From NCBI GenBank assembly GCA_023435565.1, contig JAEYRN010000033.1, forward strand, positions 5,170 through 69,169: a stretch of 64,000 nucleotides of DNA, in the 5' to 3' direction. A model generated the notes under the pieces. That model saw nothing but the letters and a program-made list of their open reading frames with translations, made no database searches and was not told where the DNA came from. The position numbers and the translations under genes were made by a program. The stretch comes from Bacillota bacterium (GTDB taxonomy: Bacteria > Bacillota > UBA4882 > UBA8346). This document shows positions 53,388 through 62,940 of the stretch, piece after piece (the stretch's first letter is position 1; each line of letters opens with the position of its first letter).

Positions 53388-54382
53388 GGCAGTCTCCTAC
53401 AAACCGTATTAGCTAAAATTACTTCCAATAACATTATCCCCAGGGCTAAAATTAAAAAGTAAGGATAAAGATCTTTATATTCGGAGTATTTTACCATATC
53501 GGTTTCGGTCTTCTCCATCCGATCGATCCGTTGAAAGATGGTCTTTAGCGATTGTGTATCGGTGGCCCGAAAATATCTGCCTCCGGTAGGAGCGGCAATT
53601 TTTTGCAGTAATTCTTCATCAAGATCGGTTTCGACCATTTGATACTGTTTCCTTCCCCAAGCGTCAATCTGAGGATATGGAACCAACCCCTGGGATCCCG
53701 CGCCGATAGTATAAACGGTCACTTTAAAATCTTTCGCCGCTTCAGCCGCTACTTCAGGAGTAATTTCACCGGCATTGTTAATACCGTCGGTTAATAAAAT
53801 AACCACTTTACTTTTGGCCTTTGATTCTTGTAAACGTTTCACCGCATTAGTTAAAGCGGTCCCAATTGCAGTTCCGTCTTCGATGTCGCCAATTTCAATT
53901 TCGTTAATACGGGTGATAATCCAATCATGGTCCCAGGTTAAGGGTGATAAGATATATGGTCTTCCGGCAAAAACCACTACACCGATTCGATCATTGGGGC
54001 GTCGGGAAATAAAATCTCTTGTTACCTGCTTAACGATTTCCAAACGATTGATTCTCTTTCCTCCGGACTTAAAATCTTCAGCCAACATACTGGAGGATAC
54101 ATCCAAAGCCAGTACGATATCAATTCCTTCCTTACGAATCATACTTTTCCCCAAACCGATTTTAGGGCGGGCCAGGGCAAATATAATTAACAACACGGCT
54201 CCAATGACCAACCAGGGTAGAACTCTAAACCAGCGGATTCTCCAAGTAGCTTGGGTCTGTCCCAAAGAGGCTGTCATTGAGTAATTAACCACGCCCCGCC
54301 AGGCGCCTAACTTCAAATAAAATATCATAATGGGGATAATGATGATGAGCAACAATAAAAAAATCGGATTCTCAAATATCAT
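53384..54382 (-). CDS. batA: BatA-like von Willebrand factor A membrane protein
   Basis: About 332 residues: N-terminal TM helices (about 6-20 and 50-72), a VWA domain with complete MIDAS (DVSSSM, Thr in EDGTAIGTA, TDGINNAG) and a C-terminal TM helix. Start ATG at 54382 with AGAGGA 9 nt upstream, overlapping the preceding gene by 11 nt. It is paralogous to batB. Confidence 0.9.
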   Translation of the reverse strand: MIFENPIFLLLLIIIIPIMIFYLKLGAWRGVVNYSMTASLGQTQATWRIRWFRVLPWLVIGAVLLIIFALARPKIGLGKSMIRKEGIDIVLALDVSSSMLAEDFKSGGKRINRLEIVKQVTRDFISRRPNDRIGVVVFAGRPYILSPLTWDHDWIITRINEIEIGDIEDGTAIGTALTNAVKRLQESKAKSKVVILLTDGINNAGEITPEVAAEAAKDFKVTVYTIGAGSQGLVPYPQIDAWGRKQYQMVETDLDEELLQKIAAPTGGRYFRATDTQSLKTIFQRIDRMEKTETDMVKYSEYKDLYPYFLILALGIMLLEVILANTVCRRLP

Positions 54383-55406
54383 TTTCAACGTCCTCTTTGG
54401 TTTCCTCAATTAAACCATATACAATAGTCAACGCCTTTTCGCCTTCCTCCTTGACAGGTTGATGTTTGGCGAACTTTACCAAATCCGAATATTGAAGGAA
54501 CTCCGCTAAAATATTTTTTTGGGCCGGCCCTAAAAAATCCATTCTTCCCAAGCTCAAAAGAAATTCTTCGGTAGTCATCTCCAGGGCCTTTATTTGAAAA
54601 CGGTTTTCCAGGTATTCTCTGGCAACCTCACTTAACTGGTCATAAAAAAGTTTAAACTCTCCCTTTTCCAAAAGTTGCCCCCGGCGCAAATCATCCAACC
54701 GCCGTAAGGCAATTAGATGGGCCGGTTCTATAGATAATAAACCCTGTTCTTCTAAAGCGACTACTTTATTTCGATAATTGCTTTTCCAGTATTTTAGTAA
54801 CCAATAAACCAATCCAAATAATCCGAAGACTCCCAAAAGCACCCAAACATATTGATAACGCGGAGGGAGCCCCACCGGTTTTTTTGTACTCTTTAATCCG
54901 TCGGCTAAGATTTCCTCCTCGCTTAAATTAGCAGGCAGAAGTGAGGTGATTTTAATTTGGAGATCTTTTACCTTAATGGAACCTTGGTTGCCTGATTGTT
55001 CTTGAAAATTAATAGTTAACCCGGAAATCTTAAATTGGCCGGCCCGCCAACCTATAAACCGATAGGAAACGATATGTTTCCATTTTTCTTTTCCTTCTTC
55101 CTTCTTCACTTTATCTTTGGCCGCCAGTTCCAATCCATTTAATTGCTTGGGTTCCAACTCCGGAAGTAAGTACTCAACCCCGGGAACACCTTCTATTATT
55201 AAATTAACCGGTACGAAATCACCGACATAGAATGGGCCTTGTTCCTTCAGTTCCAAATGTGCTTTAAGCAAATTACCGGCTGAAATGAGTTCACCTTCAA
55301 CAGCCCATGTATCAACTGCAGATAGTAAAAATGAAAGAAACAAAAAAGCGGCGGTTAACAATCTAACAACTTTTTGCTTCTTGTTACATCTTCGGATATC
55401 AATCAT
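54372..55406 (-). CDS. Bat-cluster membrane protein with BatD-like and DUF4381-like parts
   Basis: About 344 residues: signal peptide (LLTAAFLFLSFLLSAVDTWA), a beta-rich extracytoplasmic domain (about 25-160), one TM helix (VWVLLGVFGLFGLVYWLL) and a cytoplasmic helical domain with FYDQLSEVAREYLENRF. This cytoplasmic part resembles proteins encoded between DUF58 and VWA genes in MoxR clusters. The ATG at 55406 has GGAG 7 nt upstream; a TTG overlapping the previous stop (55424) is the alternative. Its role within the Bat complex is unknown. Confidence 0.75.
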   Translation of the reverse strand: MIDIRRCNKKQKVVRLLTAAFLFLSFLLSAVDTWAVEGELISAGNLLKAHLELKEQGPFYVGDFVPVNLIIEGVPGVEYLLPELEPKQLNGLELAAKDKVKKEEGKEKWKHIVSYRFIGWRAGQFKISGLTINFQEQSGNQGSIKVKDLQIKITSLLPANLSEEEILADGLKSTKKPVGLPPRYQYVWVLLGVFGLFGLVYWLLKYWKSNYRNKVVALEEQGLLSIEPAHLIALRRLDDLRRGQLLEKGEFKLFYDQLSEVAREYLENRFQIKALEMTTEEFLLSLGRMDFLGPAQKNILAEFLQYSDLVKFAKHQPVKEEGEKALTIVYGLIEETKEDVENDI

Positions 55407-55420
55407 CAATAGTCTCCGTT

Positions 55421-56299
55421 TCAACGTATCCGTCTCTCCCTTAGCTTAAAAAACCTTTGAATCGGTTCCAAATATGACTGATCAGTTTGAATATCGATTA
55501 AATCAACTTTATTCCGGCGAAAAAGTTTTGCTAAAACGTCATCGCGTTGTTCCGCTTTAGCACGGACCATATCCCTAATTTGCTTAGATGAAGTATCAAC
55601 CAAAACCCTTCGACCGGTCTCATTATCTTGAAATTCGACCAAGCCCAAGGGAGGTAGTTCCGATTCTCTGGGATCTCTTATTCTAACAGCCACTACATCA
55701 TGGTGTCTGGCAGTACGTCCTAAGATTTTTTCAAAGTTATCGTCTAAAAAGTCCGAGACCAAAAAAACAATACTTCTTTGTTTTAAAACCTTATTTACAA
55801 ATTTTAATGCTTCTTCGATCTTAGTACCGGTTCCCTTCGGTTGATACCCCAGTATTTCCCTGATCACCCGTAATACATGACGACGTCCTTTTTGGGCCGG
55901 AAGATATTTTTCACAGGTATCGGTAAAAATCAACAAACCGACTTTGTCATTGTTTTTTATTGCTAAAAAAGCGAGTAAGGCCGATATTTCCGCAGCAAGT
56001 TCACTTTTTAGGGATTCAAAAGAACCGAACCGTTGCGAACCGCTTAGGTCGATAGCCAGCATCAACGTTAATTCCCGTTCTTCAGCGAATCTTTTGATGT
56101 GAGGGACGCCGCTCCGGGCAGTTACATTCCAATCAATCGATCGGATATCATCCCCCGGTATATATTCCCTAACCTCATCAAATTCAATACCCGCGCCTTT
56201 AAAAACACTGGTATATTGCCCGGAAATTATCTCATTGCTAATCCTGGAAATTCGATATTGAATTTTTCTAACTTTTTTTAATATTTCTTTGGATAACAT
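55421..56299 (-). CDS. DUF58-domain protein
   Basis: A 292-residue cytosolic protein. The family motif YIPGDDIRSIDWNVTARSG precedes a VWA-like fold with DLSGSQRFGS and FTDTCEKYLPA. DUF58 proteins are almost always encoded beside MoxR ATPases and VWA proteins, as here. SD GAGGG. The order moxR-DUF58-TM-batA-batB-batC-batD-batE is a full Bat operon. Confidence 0.9.
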   Translation of the reverse strand: MLSKEILKKVRKIQYRISRISNEIISGQYTSVFKGAGIEFDEVREYIPGDDIRSIDWNVTARSGVPHIKRFAEERELTLMLAIDLSGSQRFGSFESLKSELAAEISALLAFLAIKNNDKVGLLIFTDTCEKYLPAQKGRRHVLRVIREILGYQPKGTGTKIEEALKFVNKVLKQRSIVFLVSDFLDDNFEKILGRTARHHDVVAVRIRDPRESELPPLGLVEFQDNETGRRVLVDTSSKQIRDMVRAKAEQRDDVLAKLFRRNKVDLIDIQTDQSYLEPIQRFFKLRERRIR

Positions 56300-56322
56300 C
56301 GGCGCCCTCGATATAATATAAA

Positions 56323-56399
56323 ATCATGCCAAATATTATAATCATACATAATCATGTCAAATATTATTATCATGCCAATGGGCGATTAATTAATCGCCC
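56323..56399. repeat. Short direct repeats and palindrome between moxR and DUF58
   Basis: Two 23-nt direct repeats (56323-56345 and 56351-56373) differ at two positions. A 20-nt perfect palindrome with GGGCGATTAA half-sites (56380-56399) follows. Confidence 0.5.
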
Positions 56400-56452
56400 C
56401 TACAACGTTTTATTTGTCACTGGTAACTGGGAACTGGCAACTGTATTCTGAA

Positions 56453-57442
56453 TTAGGGTACTTCCACACCGTCAAAAATCTTTTGAATAATATCTTCGAC
56501 TTTTAACTCTTCCGCTTCCGCTTCATACGTAATAATAATCCGGTGCCTTAAAATGTCGGGACCAATCAACTTAATATCATTCGGAACTACATAACCGCGT
56601 CCTTGCATAAAAGCATATGCTTTGGCGGCAATTGCTAAATTAATTGTCGCCCGTGGAGAAGCTCCAAATTCAATGAAATCGGCTATTTCCAAATTATACT
56701 TTGCCGGTTCCCTAGTAGCCATAATCAGATTAACAATATAATCTTTAATCTTCGCGTCCATATAAACCATATCAACTACTTTGCGCACTTTCAATATTTC
56801 CTGGGGAGTGATCACCGGTTGAATTTCCATTGAACGCGAAGTCTGAGCCATTCTTTCCATAATCAACATTTCTTCTTCCTTAGTGGGATAACCGATTTTC
56901 AACTTAAACATAAACCGGTCCAATTGAGCTTCCGGTAAAGGATAAGTTCCTTGTTGTTCAATGGGATTTTGCGTTGCCAAAACCATGAAAGGTTCGGGCA
57001 AAGGGTAGGTATTTTCTCCGATTGTTACCTGCTTCTCTTCCATCGATTCTAAAAGAGCGCTTTGGACCTTAGCAGGGGCTCGATTTATTTCATCGGCGAG
57101 AATAATATTGGCAAAAACAGGTCCTTTTTTGGTGGTAAAACATCCGGATTGGGGATTATAGATCAATGTACCTACCAGATCCGCCGGAAGTAAGTCCGGA
57201 GTGAACTGAATTCTTTGAAAACAAGCGCTCACCGAAGCAGCCAAGCTTTTTACGGAAAGGGTCTTAGCCAGCCCAGGCACACCTTCAAGTAAAACATGAC
57301 CATTAGCGAGAATCCCAAGCAGTAATCCATCGATTAGTTTTTCCTGTCCTACGACAACCTTACCGATTTGATCTTTAATCTTGGTAACAAATCCACTACT
57401 ACTTCTTATAGCTTCGTTTACAGCTGTTAAACTCTCAGGCAT
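56453..57442 (-). CDS. MoxR-family AAA+ ATPase
   Basis: About 329 residues: Walker A GVPGLAKT, Walker B ILADEINRAPAKVQSALLESMEE, sensor 1 LATQNPIEQQGTYPLPEAQLDRF (includes the arginine finger region) and a C-terminal lid with GASPRATINL. It is a chaperone-like ATPase thought to activate the VWA proteins encoded downstream. The ATG at 57442 has GGGAGG 8 nt upstream; an ATG two codons earlier is too close to the SD. Confidence 0.93.
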   Translation of the reverse strand: MPESLTAVNEAIRSSSGFVTKIKDQIGKVVVGQEKLIDGLLLGILANGHVLLEGVPGLAKTLSVKSLAASVSACFQRIQFTPDLLPADLVGTLIYNPQSGCFTTKKGPVFANIILADEINRAPAKVQSALLESMEEKQVTIGENTYPLPEPFMVLATQNPIEQQGTYPLPEAQLDRFMFKLKIGYPTKEEEMLIMERMAQTSRSMEIQPVITPQEILKVRKVVDMVYMDAKIKDYIVNLIMATREPAKYNLEIADFIEFGASPRATINLAIAAKAYAFMQGRGYVVPNDIKLIGPDILRHRIIITYEAEAEELKVEDIIQKIFDGVEVP

Positions 57443-57478
57443 CAACATTACCTCCCGGAATCTTAAATCTATTTAAAG

Positions 57479-57886
57479 TTAAAATCGACGCCGACGCAAA
57501 GTCCGGAGCCGATCAGCCCTAACTTTTTTACTATTGCGGCTTTTTTCCCTTTGCTCCTCTTCTTCATAACCTAACTGAGAACAAGAACTACCTTCTACTG
57601 AATTTCTTAAAACCACAATTGTTTCACCTGGATTAGGGGTAGTATACGGAGACCCGTCCTCACCCCGAAAGATTGATTCCACATGCTTATGAGCATACTC
57701 CGACTCTGCAAGCCAATGACGGACCATTGATTTAATGACCGGAAAAACTTCGCTGTGTTTTCCCTGACCATGAATTATCCGGACTACTCGTTCTCCATAA
57801 CTTAAGGCATTAAGCAGTCCGTCCACCAGCTTACTTTGTGCTTGCTCAAGGTTATTGCCGTGCAGATCGATTGTAACGATAGGCAT
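57479..57886 (-). CDS. Smr-domain protein
   Basis: A 135-residue protein. The Smr domain contains IDLHGNNLEQA and the catalytic-type loop IIHGQGKHS, as in the nuclease domain of MutS2 and stand-alone Smr endonucleases. An atypical basic Arg-rich C-terminus (LRTLRRRRF) could aid nucleic-acid binding. Start ATG at 57886 with AGGAG upstream. The 36 nt gap to moxR suggests it may be first in the moxR-bat transcript. Confidence 0.85.
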   Translation of the reverse strand: MPIVTIDLHGNNLEQAQSKLVDGLLNALSYGERVVRIIHGQGKHSEVFPVIKSMVRHWLAESEYAHKHVESIFRGEDGSPYTTPNPGETIVVLRNSVEGSSCSQLGYEEEEQREKSRNSKKVRADRLRTLRRRRF

Positions 57887-58042
57887 ACACTCCTGGGACT
57901 TTTTATACATAAAATAAGACATCTATATATGTTGCAATCAATTTTGGGGGATGTCTACTTTCAATACAACATATATTCCAGAATTTTTCCAACTTATCTA
58001 TCCATACAAGAACAGCAGTATTCTCTAAGAGGTGCATTAAGA

Positions 58043-58342
58043 ATGTTTCTGAAAAGAATAGCCAATTTCCTGCATAATTTATTGAAAAAGCTTAATTTTT
58101 TTAAAAGAAGCCCTTTCAAAAATACTACGTTGGATACGATCAAATTAAGTTTATTTGGTCTAAAAATGGAAATTACCAGAGAAATACCGGCTAATTGTCC
58201 CCATGAACTTACTGTTGTTGTTCCTAGGGCTGAATTCCGAAAAAACTTAAAGGTTGACGACAAAAGTCAAGCTGATTTGGAAGTTCTATTAAATAGCATT
58301 ACCGTTGCTCATTCACCCCGGTTCGAACCGCAACATCCATAA
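58043..58342 (+). CDS. Small protein of unknown function
   Basis: A 99-residue frame starting at an ATG with AAGAGGTG 9 nt upstream. The basic, Phe/Leu-rich amphipathic N-terminus (FLKRIANFLHNLLKKLNFFK) suggests membrane association. The rest (PHELTVVVPRAEFRKNLKVD...LEVLLNSI) looks like a small alpha/beta domain. No family recognised. Divergent from smr and convergent with the membrane protein at 58363. An antisense frame exists at 57994-58263 but lacks an SD. Confidence 0.5.
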   Translation: MFLKRIANFLHNLLKKLNFFKRSPFKNTTLDTIKLSLFGLKMEITREIPANCPHELTVVVPRAEFRKNLKVDDKSQADLEVLLNSITVAHSPRFEPQHP

Positions 58343-58362
58343 AAAACAACAAATCAAGGTAC

Positions 58363-58752
58363 CTAAGAACCAAAAAGATTTTGGAAATTAATCATAAATG
58401 CTAAAATTACAAGCCCCGCGATTATTCCTAATAAAATTAGCGAAATATTGTAATGATCATCCCGGCGTTTAACTCGCTGTGAATTGATTAAAAGCCCTAT
58501 GGTGCAGGAGCTTAATACGACCAGCATCAATACGATTAAAGATTGTACAATGCCTAAATCCCAAGATGTTTCAATCTGAGTATTCATATATCTATCAAAA
58601 AAGGTTGAGGTCTGTGGTTTGGCTTTTCCAAAAAGAACTAATGCGGTCAGCATCAAAATCCACCCGCTAATGGCGACCCAGTTGACCAACTTGGACCAAA
58701 AATCCGGTCCACGACGCCGTTCAATCCTGCTTGAATTGTTTCCTAATAACAT
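58363..58752 (-). CDS. Small integral membrane protein of unknown function
   Basis: A 129-residue protein with three TM helices (about 22-42, 68-90 and 102-123), a basic N-terminus (RIERRRGPD) and a basic cytoplasmic-type loop (NSQRVKRRDD). SD GGAGG lies 7 nt upstream of the ATG. Not recognised beyond this. Confidence 0.65.
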   Translation of the reverse strand: MLLGNNSSRIERRRGPDFWSKLVNWVAISGWILMLTALVLFGKAKPQTSTFFDRYMNTQIETSWDLGIVQSLIVLMLVVLSSCTIGLLINSQRVKRRDDHYNISLILLGIIAGLVILAFMINFQNLFGS

Positions 58753-59165
58753 ATCACTTCCTCCAATTCCAAGAATTTGTCACTAAACAACTCTTTACTA
58801 TAATTCCAGCTTATGAATGCTTTATATTTGAAGGGTTGGGAATGAATTGAATTTCCTTAACATTTAAAGTATCGTAATTTTTCGGAATTTTGTTAATAGA
58901 ATTTCCACGTCGCAATAAGTTTCTTGGATAAAAGTATAAAAAAATTTAAAATTTTATTTCACCAGTTAAATGAATTTTAAAAGAAAAAGCCATGCTAAGA
59001 CTAATAAAAAAATGATAGTCTCATATGAAGGATATCTAATGAGTAAGTCGAAACTTTAAGAAAGTCAATACAAAAATTACAGCTTCTTCCAGCAGTTTAT
59101 CCGTTTCCTAAGCATCGCTATTGACTAGAAAAAATCTAGGTTTTTATTATAAAAGGAGTTTTTTT
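58753..59165. other. Intergenic region
   Basis: No gene seen. A CTAGA/TCTAG hairpin (near 59126-59140) and a TTGACT/TATTAT pair lie immediately before the SD of the next gene. The -10-like box is so close to the SD that it is unlikely to be the functional promoter. Confidence 0.3.
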
Positions 59166-59432
59166 ATGCCTATGGATATCTCTAATCAAAGGTTTTGTGA
59201 GCGAATTTTTGAAATTTTTAATAAATATAACCTCACCTCAAATGAGATTGAACATTTACTTTCCGGAATCGGACCAGCTCCGGACAGCGACAATCTCAAC
59301 GAAGCTTCTTGTGATATCGCTGACCTTTTTATCAACGAAAATGTCAGTATTATTCAGGCAAGTAAGATTTTTAATGAATGTTATCGGTTGTTTTCCATTA
59401 ACAACCCGCAACTCACTTCTTCAACTAGTTGA
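59166..59432 (+). CDS. Small acidic helical protein of unknown function
   Basis: An 88-residue protein with a good SD (AAAAGGAG, 7 nt spacing). It is acidic and predicted mostly helical (RFCERIFEIFNKYNLTSNEIEHLL, then NEASCDIADLFINENVSIIQASKIF), with no TM segment or signal peptide. Small cytosolic adaptor or regulator is possible, but nothing identifies it. Confidence 0.55.
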   Translation: MPMDISNQRFCERIFEIFNKYNLTSNEIEHLLSGIGPAPDSDNLNEASCDIADLFINENVSIIQASKIFNECYRLFSINNPQLTSSTS

Positions 59433-59461
59433 GAAAGCCTAAAAGATTTATTTTTTGAATT

Positions 59462-60322
59462 TTATATTTCTTTTTTAACTTCCTCTTTTGAAACAGCCGT
59501 TTCCGCTTTAGAAATACCAAATAGTGAATTTAATTTATTCCCGATATTAATCGGAAGTATTTTGAAAAGCATATTTTTGCCTTTAATCATTAATTCTAAA
59601 ACATCCGGCCGCCCGTTCCAGTTATCGTATATGATTTCATTCGGTATTTCCTCTATCAATCCGGCAATCAAGACCGCCATTGCCAATGTATCGTCTATAA
59701 AACCCAAAGCATTGCCCAACATCTCCGGAATCAGATCAATCGGTGAAACCACATAAGCCACTGCTAAGGTTATTTTTAATTTTAATTCCACCGGAACCCT
59801 TTGGTCTTTCATAAGCTTAATCAGCAAAAGCGTCAAATCCGGCACAATCAATACCATTTCGATAATATCCTTGGCAAGTTCGCCCCCATGGTCCTTCGCC
59901 CAAGTTACAATTCTATCTCTTAACTTGGGTACTATTTTTTCGGGTGAACTTTCAGCATCAACCTTTGGTTGAATTAGGACTTTACCGTTCAAAGAATTGC
60001 CGAATAAAATATTAGGATCTATCAAAATATTGTCTTTTCGTATGATGAATGCTTCATCTTTAAAAACATTTCGATTAAATTTCATAATCAGTTTAATAAC
60101 CCAAGGAACTATGAAGCCGGGAACCCCATCAACCGACTTTAGACGAAGAATAATTAAGTTGTTTAAACTGGTTTCAATCATGGCCTGAGAGTTAAATTTC
60201 ACTCCCATAACCTTTCCCCTAAGGGTTATTGTTCCCCCTAGGTCCTCCACCAGTAATAATCTACTGTTTTCATCCCATTCGCCGTTAATTTCGAATTCCG
60301 ACAGATTAAATCTAAGCGTCAT
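59462..60322 (-). CDS. DUF1232 (YkvA-like) domain protein
   Basis: A 286-residue protein. An N-terminal beta-rich part (about 1-125) may be a lipid- or membrane-facing domain. The C-terminal DUF1232 segment (about 165-225) carries the characteristic AVAYVVSPIDLIPEMLG...GFIDDTLAM. Function of DUF1232 is unknown. SD GGAGGG; divergent from the helicase gene. Confidence 0.8.
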   Translation of the reverse strand: MTLRFNLSEFEINGEWDENSRLLLVEDLGGTITLRGKVMGVKFNSQAMIETSLNNLIILRLKSVDGVPGFIVPWVIKLIMKFNRNVFKDEAFIIRKDNILIDPNILFGNSLNGKVLIQPKVDAESSPEKIVPKLRDRIVTWAKDHGGELAKDIIEMVLIVPDLTLLLIKLMKDQRVPVELKLKITLAVAYVVSPIDLIPEMLGNALGFIDDTLAMAVLIAGLIEEIPNEIIYDNWNGRPDVLELMIKGKNMLFKILPINIGNKLNSLFGISKAETAVSKEEVKKEI

Positions 60323-60437
60323 TTAGCCCTCCGAATTAATAATAAAACCATATATTGATTCATCATGTCATGGTAAAATAAATATAACTGTCTTAAACGA
60401 ATTCCCATTGAAATAGTTGCCGATAAGGATAGGGTCT

Positions 60438-62783
60438 ATGAATTATGACTTCAAAATAAGCGTTAGTGAATTGTTGGAATTTAGCGCCGCCTCGGGAAAT
60501 TTAGGCATGGCTGGCCAATCCGGATCCCGGGCCAAAGAAGGGACCATTGGGCATCAGTTATTGGTATCCCTTAGGCCAAAAGGTTACCAATCGGAAGTTC
60601 CGGTTAAACAAACATATCAATGGGAAAAACTCACCTTAACCGTACACGGCCGTATTGATGGCCTATTGATAAATGAATCGGATATTCTGGTTGAAGAAAT
60701 TAAAACCACATATCTTCCGGTAGCCAATCTCACTGTCCCTTATCCGGTTCACCTGTCTCAGCTACAGTTATACCTTTATATGATAATGGTTCAAAATCCC
60801 CTCAAAACAGTAACCGGAAGACTGACCTATCTCAACATGGAAGACCTGTCGGAACATTCTTTTCCGGTTAAAATCGAACCAAACGAAGCTCAGGCAATAT
60901 TTGAAGCCCTTGCCGTTAAATATCTGACTTTTCAAAAAGAAAATCTCAATTGGCTTGAAACCCGCAATCAGTCCCTGACAAAAATGCCTTTCCCTTTCTC
61001 TCATCTTCGATCCGGCCAAAATCAATTGATGGAAACCGTTTCTACAGCTCTTGAAGAAGAACAGGATCTTTTCATTGAAGCGGCTACCGGGATCGGTAAA
61101 ACAATATCCGTGCTCTTTCCCGCTTTGAAATATTTGGGCGCCAACGAACATCTGCGCCGGATATTTTTTCTAACCGCCAAATCAGCCGGTAAAGAAATTT
61201 TACGGTCGACAATTAACGATTTGATGAAACAAGGACTTCGGTTACGTTCGGTTTTTATCGAAGCAAAGGAACGTATTTGCTTATCACCCGGCTTTCAATG
61301 TGACTTATGCAAATATGCCGAAGGCTATTATGACCGGGTGGAATCCGCAATACCCCGCTTACTCCGTCTGGAACTGATTACTCCTCAAATCTTAACTGAG
61401 ATATCCCAGGAGGAGCTGCTCTGTCCCTTTGAATTGTCGCTGGACTTAGCGCTGCAGGCTGATCTAATTATTTGCGACTATAATTATTTGTTTGACCCCA
61501 ATGTCTATCTAAGGCGCTTTTTCCTTTCATCCAACAAACGGGACTCAATCTTTCTGATCGACGAGGCCCACAATTTAGTCAACCGCGGACGGGAAATGTA
61601 TTCGGAGTCTCTTTCTCAAAAGGACTTAAAATGTTGGTGCACCGAACTGGAAGTTATCGATCCGGAGTTGGCCGCAATAGGCGGGCAGGCAGTTGCAATT
61701 TTCGAAGAATACCGACAAGAACTGCGCGAAAGTAACCAACAAGCTTTACTCCTTGAATCGCTCCACCCCAAATTGGAGCCGCTTTTTGAACAATGGAGCG
61801 CCGTTTTGGAAAAAGCGATGTATCAAAATACATTAGCCCGGTATCGGGACCAACTTAAAACTGTTTATTTTGGGATAATGCAATTTATGAGAATCATCCC
61901 CTTGCTTAATCAGGATTATGCCATCTACTTAAAGACTGAAAACCATAACCTGACTTTACGTGTTTTCTGCCTTAACCCCGGCCCAATACTGCGTAAAAGA
62001 CTTGATAAAGGACGTTCGGCGATCTTTTTTTCCGGAACTCTATCACCTTATGAGTACTTTCAAGAGCTCTTAGGCGGCCGTAGTGACGCTTTGCATATCA
62101 GGCTCCCGTCTCCATTCCCCGGGGAAAACCGTTTATACTTGCATGTTCCGGGAATCGACACTCGTTTTCGGTCCCGTACCAACTCCCTGTCCCAACTGGC
62201 GGATTGTATCGAAACCATAGTCCAAGCCCAACCCGGTAATTATTTGGTTTTCTTTCCGTCGTACTCTTATATGCAATCAACCTTACCCCTTTTACATCGC
62301 AAATTAGACGGCCAAGCCTTCATCTACGCCCAGTTCCCGGGAATGGGAGAAGAGCAAAGGCAGAAATTTTTATCGAAATTATTCCGTACCCATACTAATC
62401 AAGCCAAAATCGGGTTAGCGGTGTTGGGAGGAAGTTTCGGCGAAGGAATCGATTTGCCGGGTGAACAGTTGATTGGAGTGATTATAGTGGGCCCCGGCTT
62501 GCCGATGGTCAATGAAGAACAGGAATTAATCCGGCTTTATTTTGACGAAAGGAATAATTCGGGTTTCTTTCATGCTTATCTGGTTCCGGGTTTAATAAAA
62601 GTAATTCAAGCCGCCGGCCGGGTCTTCCGGACCCCGGATGATACGGGAGTGGTAGTGCTAATTGACGATCGTTTTGGAGATGAAAGCTATCAAGAATTGT
62701 TGCCTCCGGATTGGTTTCTGCCGGGGCGTCCTTTCACGGATCCGGAGTATCGGGAGGCGTTGGAGAAGTTTTGGAAAGGGTGA
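60438..62783 (+). CDS. PD-(D/E)XK nuclease fused to a DinG/XPD-type helicase
   Basis: About 781 residues. Residues 1-110 contain a RecB/Cas4-type nuclease core with all expected residues: KEGTIGH (His39), GRIDG (Asp74) and VEEIK (Glu87, Lys89). A superfamily 2 XPD/DinG helicase follows: Walker A EAATGIGKT, four cysteines in CLSPGFQCDLC...LLCPF that could hold a 4Fe-4S cluster, DEAH box LIDEAHNL. Motif VI region is IQAAGRVFRTPDD. It predicts an Fe-S 5'-3' helicase with an attached nuclease for DNA repair. The ATG at 60438 has AAGGA upstream. A terminator lies at 62941-62966. Confidence 0.88.
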   Translation: MNYDFKISVSELLEFSAASGNLGMAGQSGSRAKEGTIGHQLLVSLRPKGYQSEVPVKQTYQWEKLTLTVHGRIDGLLINESDILVEEIKTTYLPVANLTVPYPVHLSQLQLYLYMIMVQNPLKTVTGRLTYLNMEDLSEHSFPVKIEPNEAQAIFEALAVKYLTFQKENLNWLETRNQSLTKMPFPFSHLRSGQNQLMETVSTALEEEQDLFIEAATGIGKTISVLFPALKYLGANEHLRRIFFLTAKSAGKEILRSTINDLMKQGLRLRSVFIEAKERICLSPGFQCDLCKYAEGYYDRVESAIPRLLRLELITPQILTEISQEELLCPFELSLDLALQADLIICDYNYLFDPNVYLRRFFLSSNKRDSIFLIDEAHNLVNRGREMYSESLSQKDLKCWCTELEVIDPELAAIGGQAVAIFEEYRQELRESNQQALLLESLHPKLEPLFEQWSAVLEKAMYQNTLARYRDQLKTVYFGIMQFMRIIPLLNQDYAIYLKTENHNLTLRVFCLNPGPILRKRLDKGRSAIFFSGTLSPYEYFQELLGGRSDALHIRLPSPFPGENRLYLHVPGIDTRFRSRTNSLSQLADCIETIVQAQPGNYLVFFPSYSYMQSTLPLLHRKLDGQAFIYAQFPGMGEEQRQKFLSKLFRTHTNQAKIGLAVLGGSFGEGIDLPGEQLIGVIIVGPGLPMVNEEQELIRLYFDERNNSGFFHAYLVPGLIKVIQAAGRVFRTPDDTGVVVLIDDRFGDESYQELLPPDWFLPGRPFTDPEYREALEKFWKG

Positions 62784-62940
62784 ATTGAAAAGGGGAAAGA
62801 GTAAAGAGTAAAGGGGAACCTAAATAGACTGTAAGCCTCAATCATTCTCAACCCCATAATGGGCTGAGAAAGGCTTTGCGGGAAAATTTCAGCCGAACCC
62901 CTTGCGGGGTCTTGGAGATTTAAAGAGATAATATAAAAAT

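Noticed and set aside
57994..58263. 89-codon minus-strand frame opposite the small gene at 58043
   Set aside because: No SD was seen, and it is antisense to a frame that has AAGAGGTG at good spacing.
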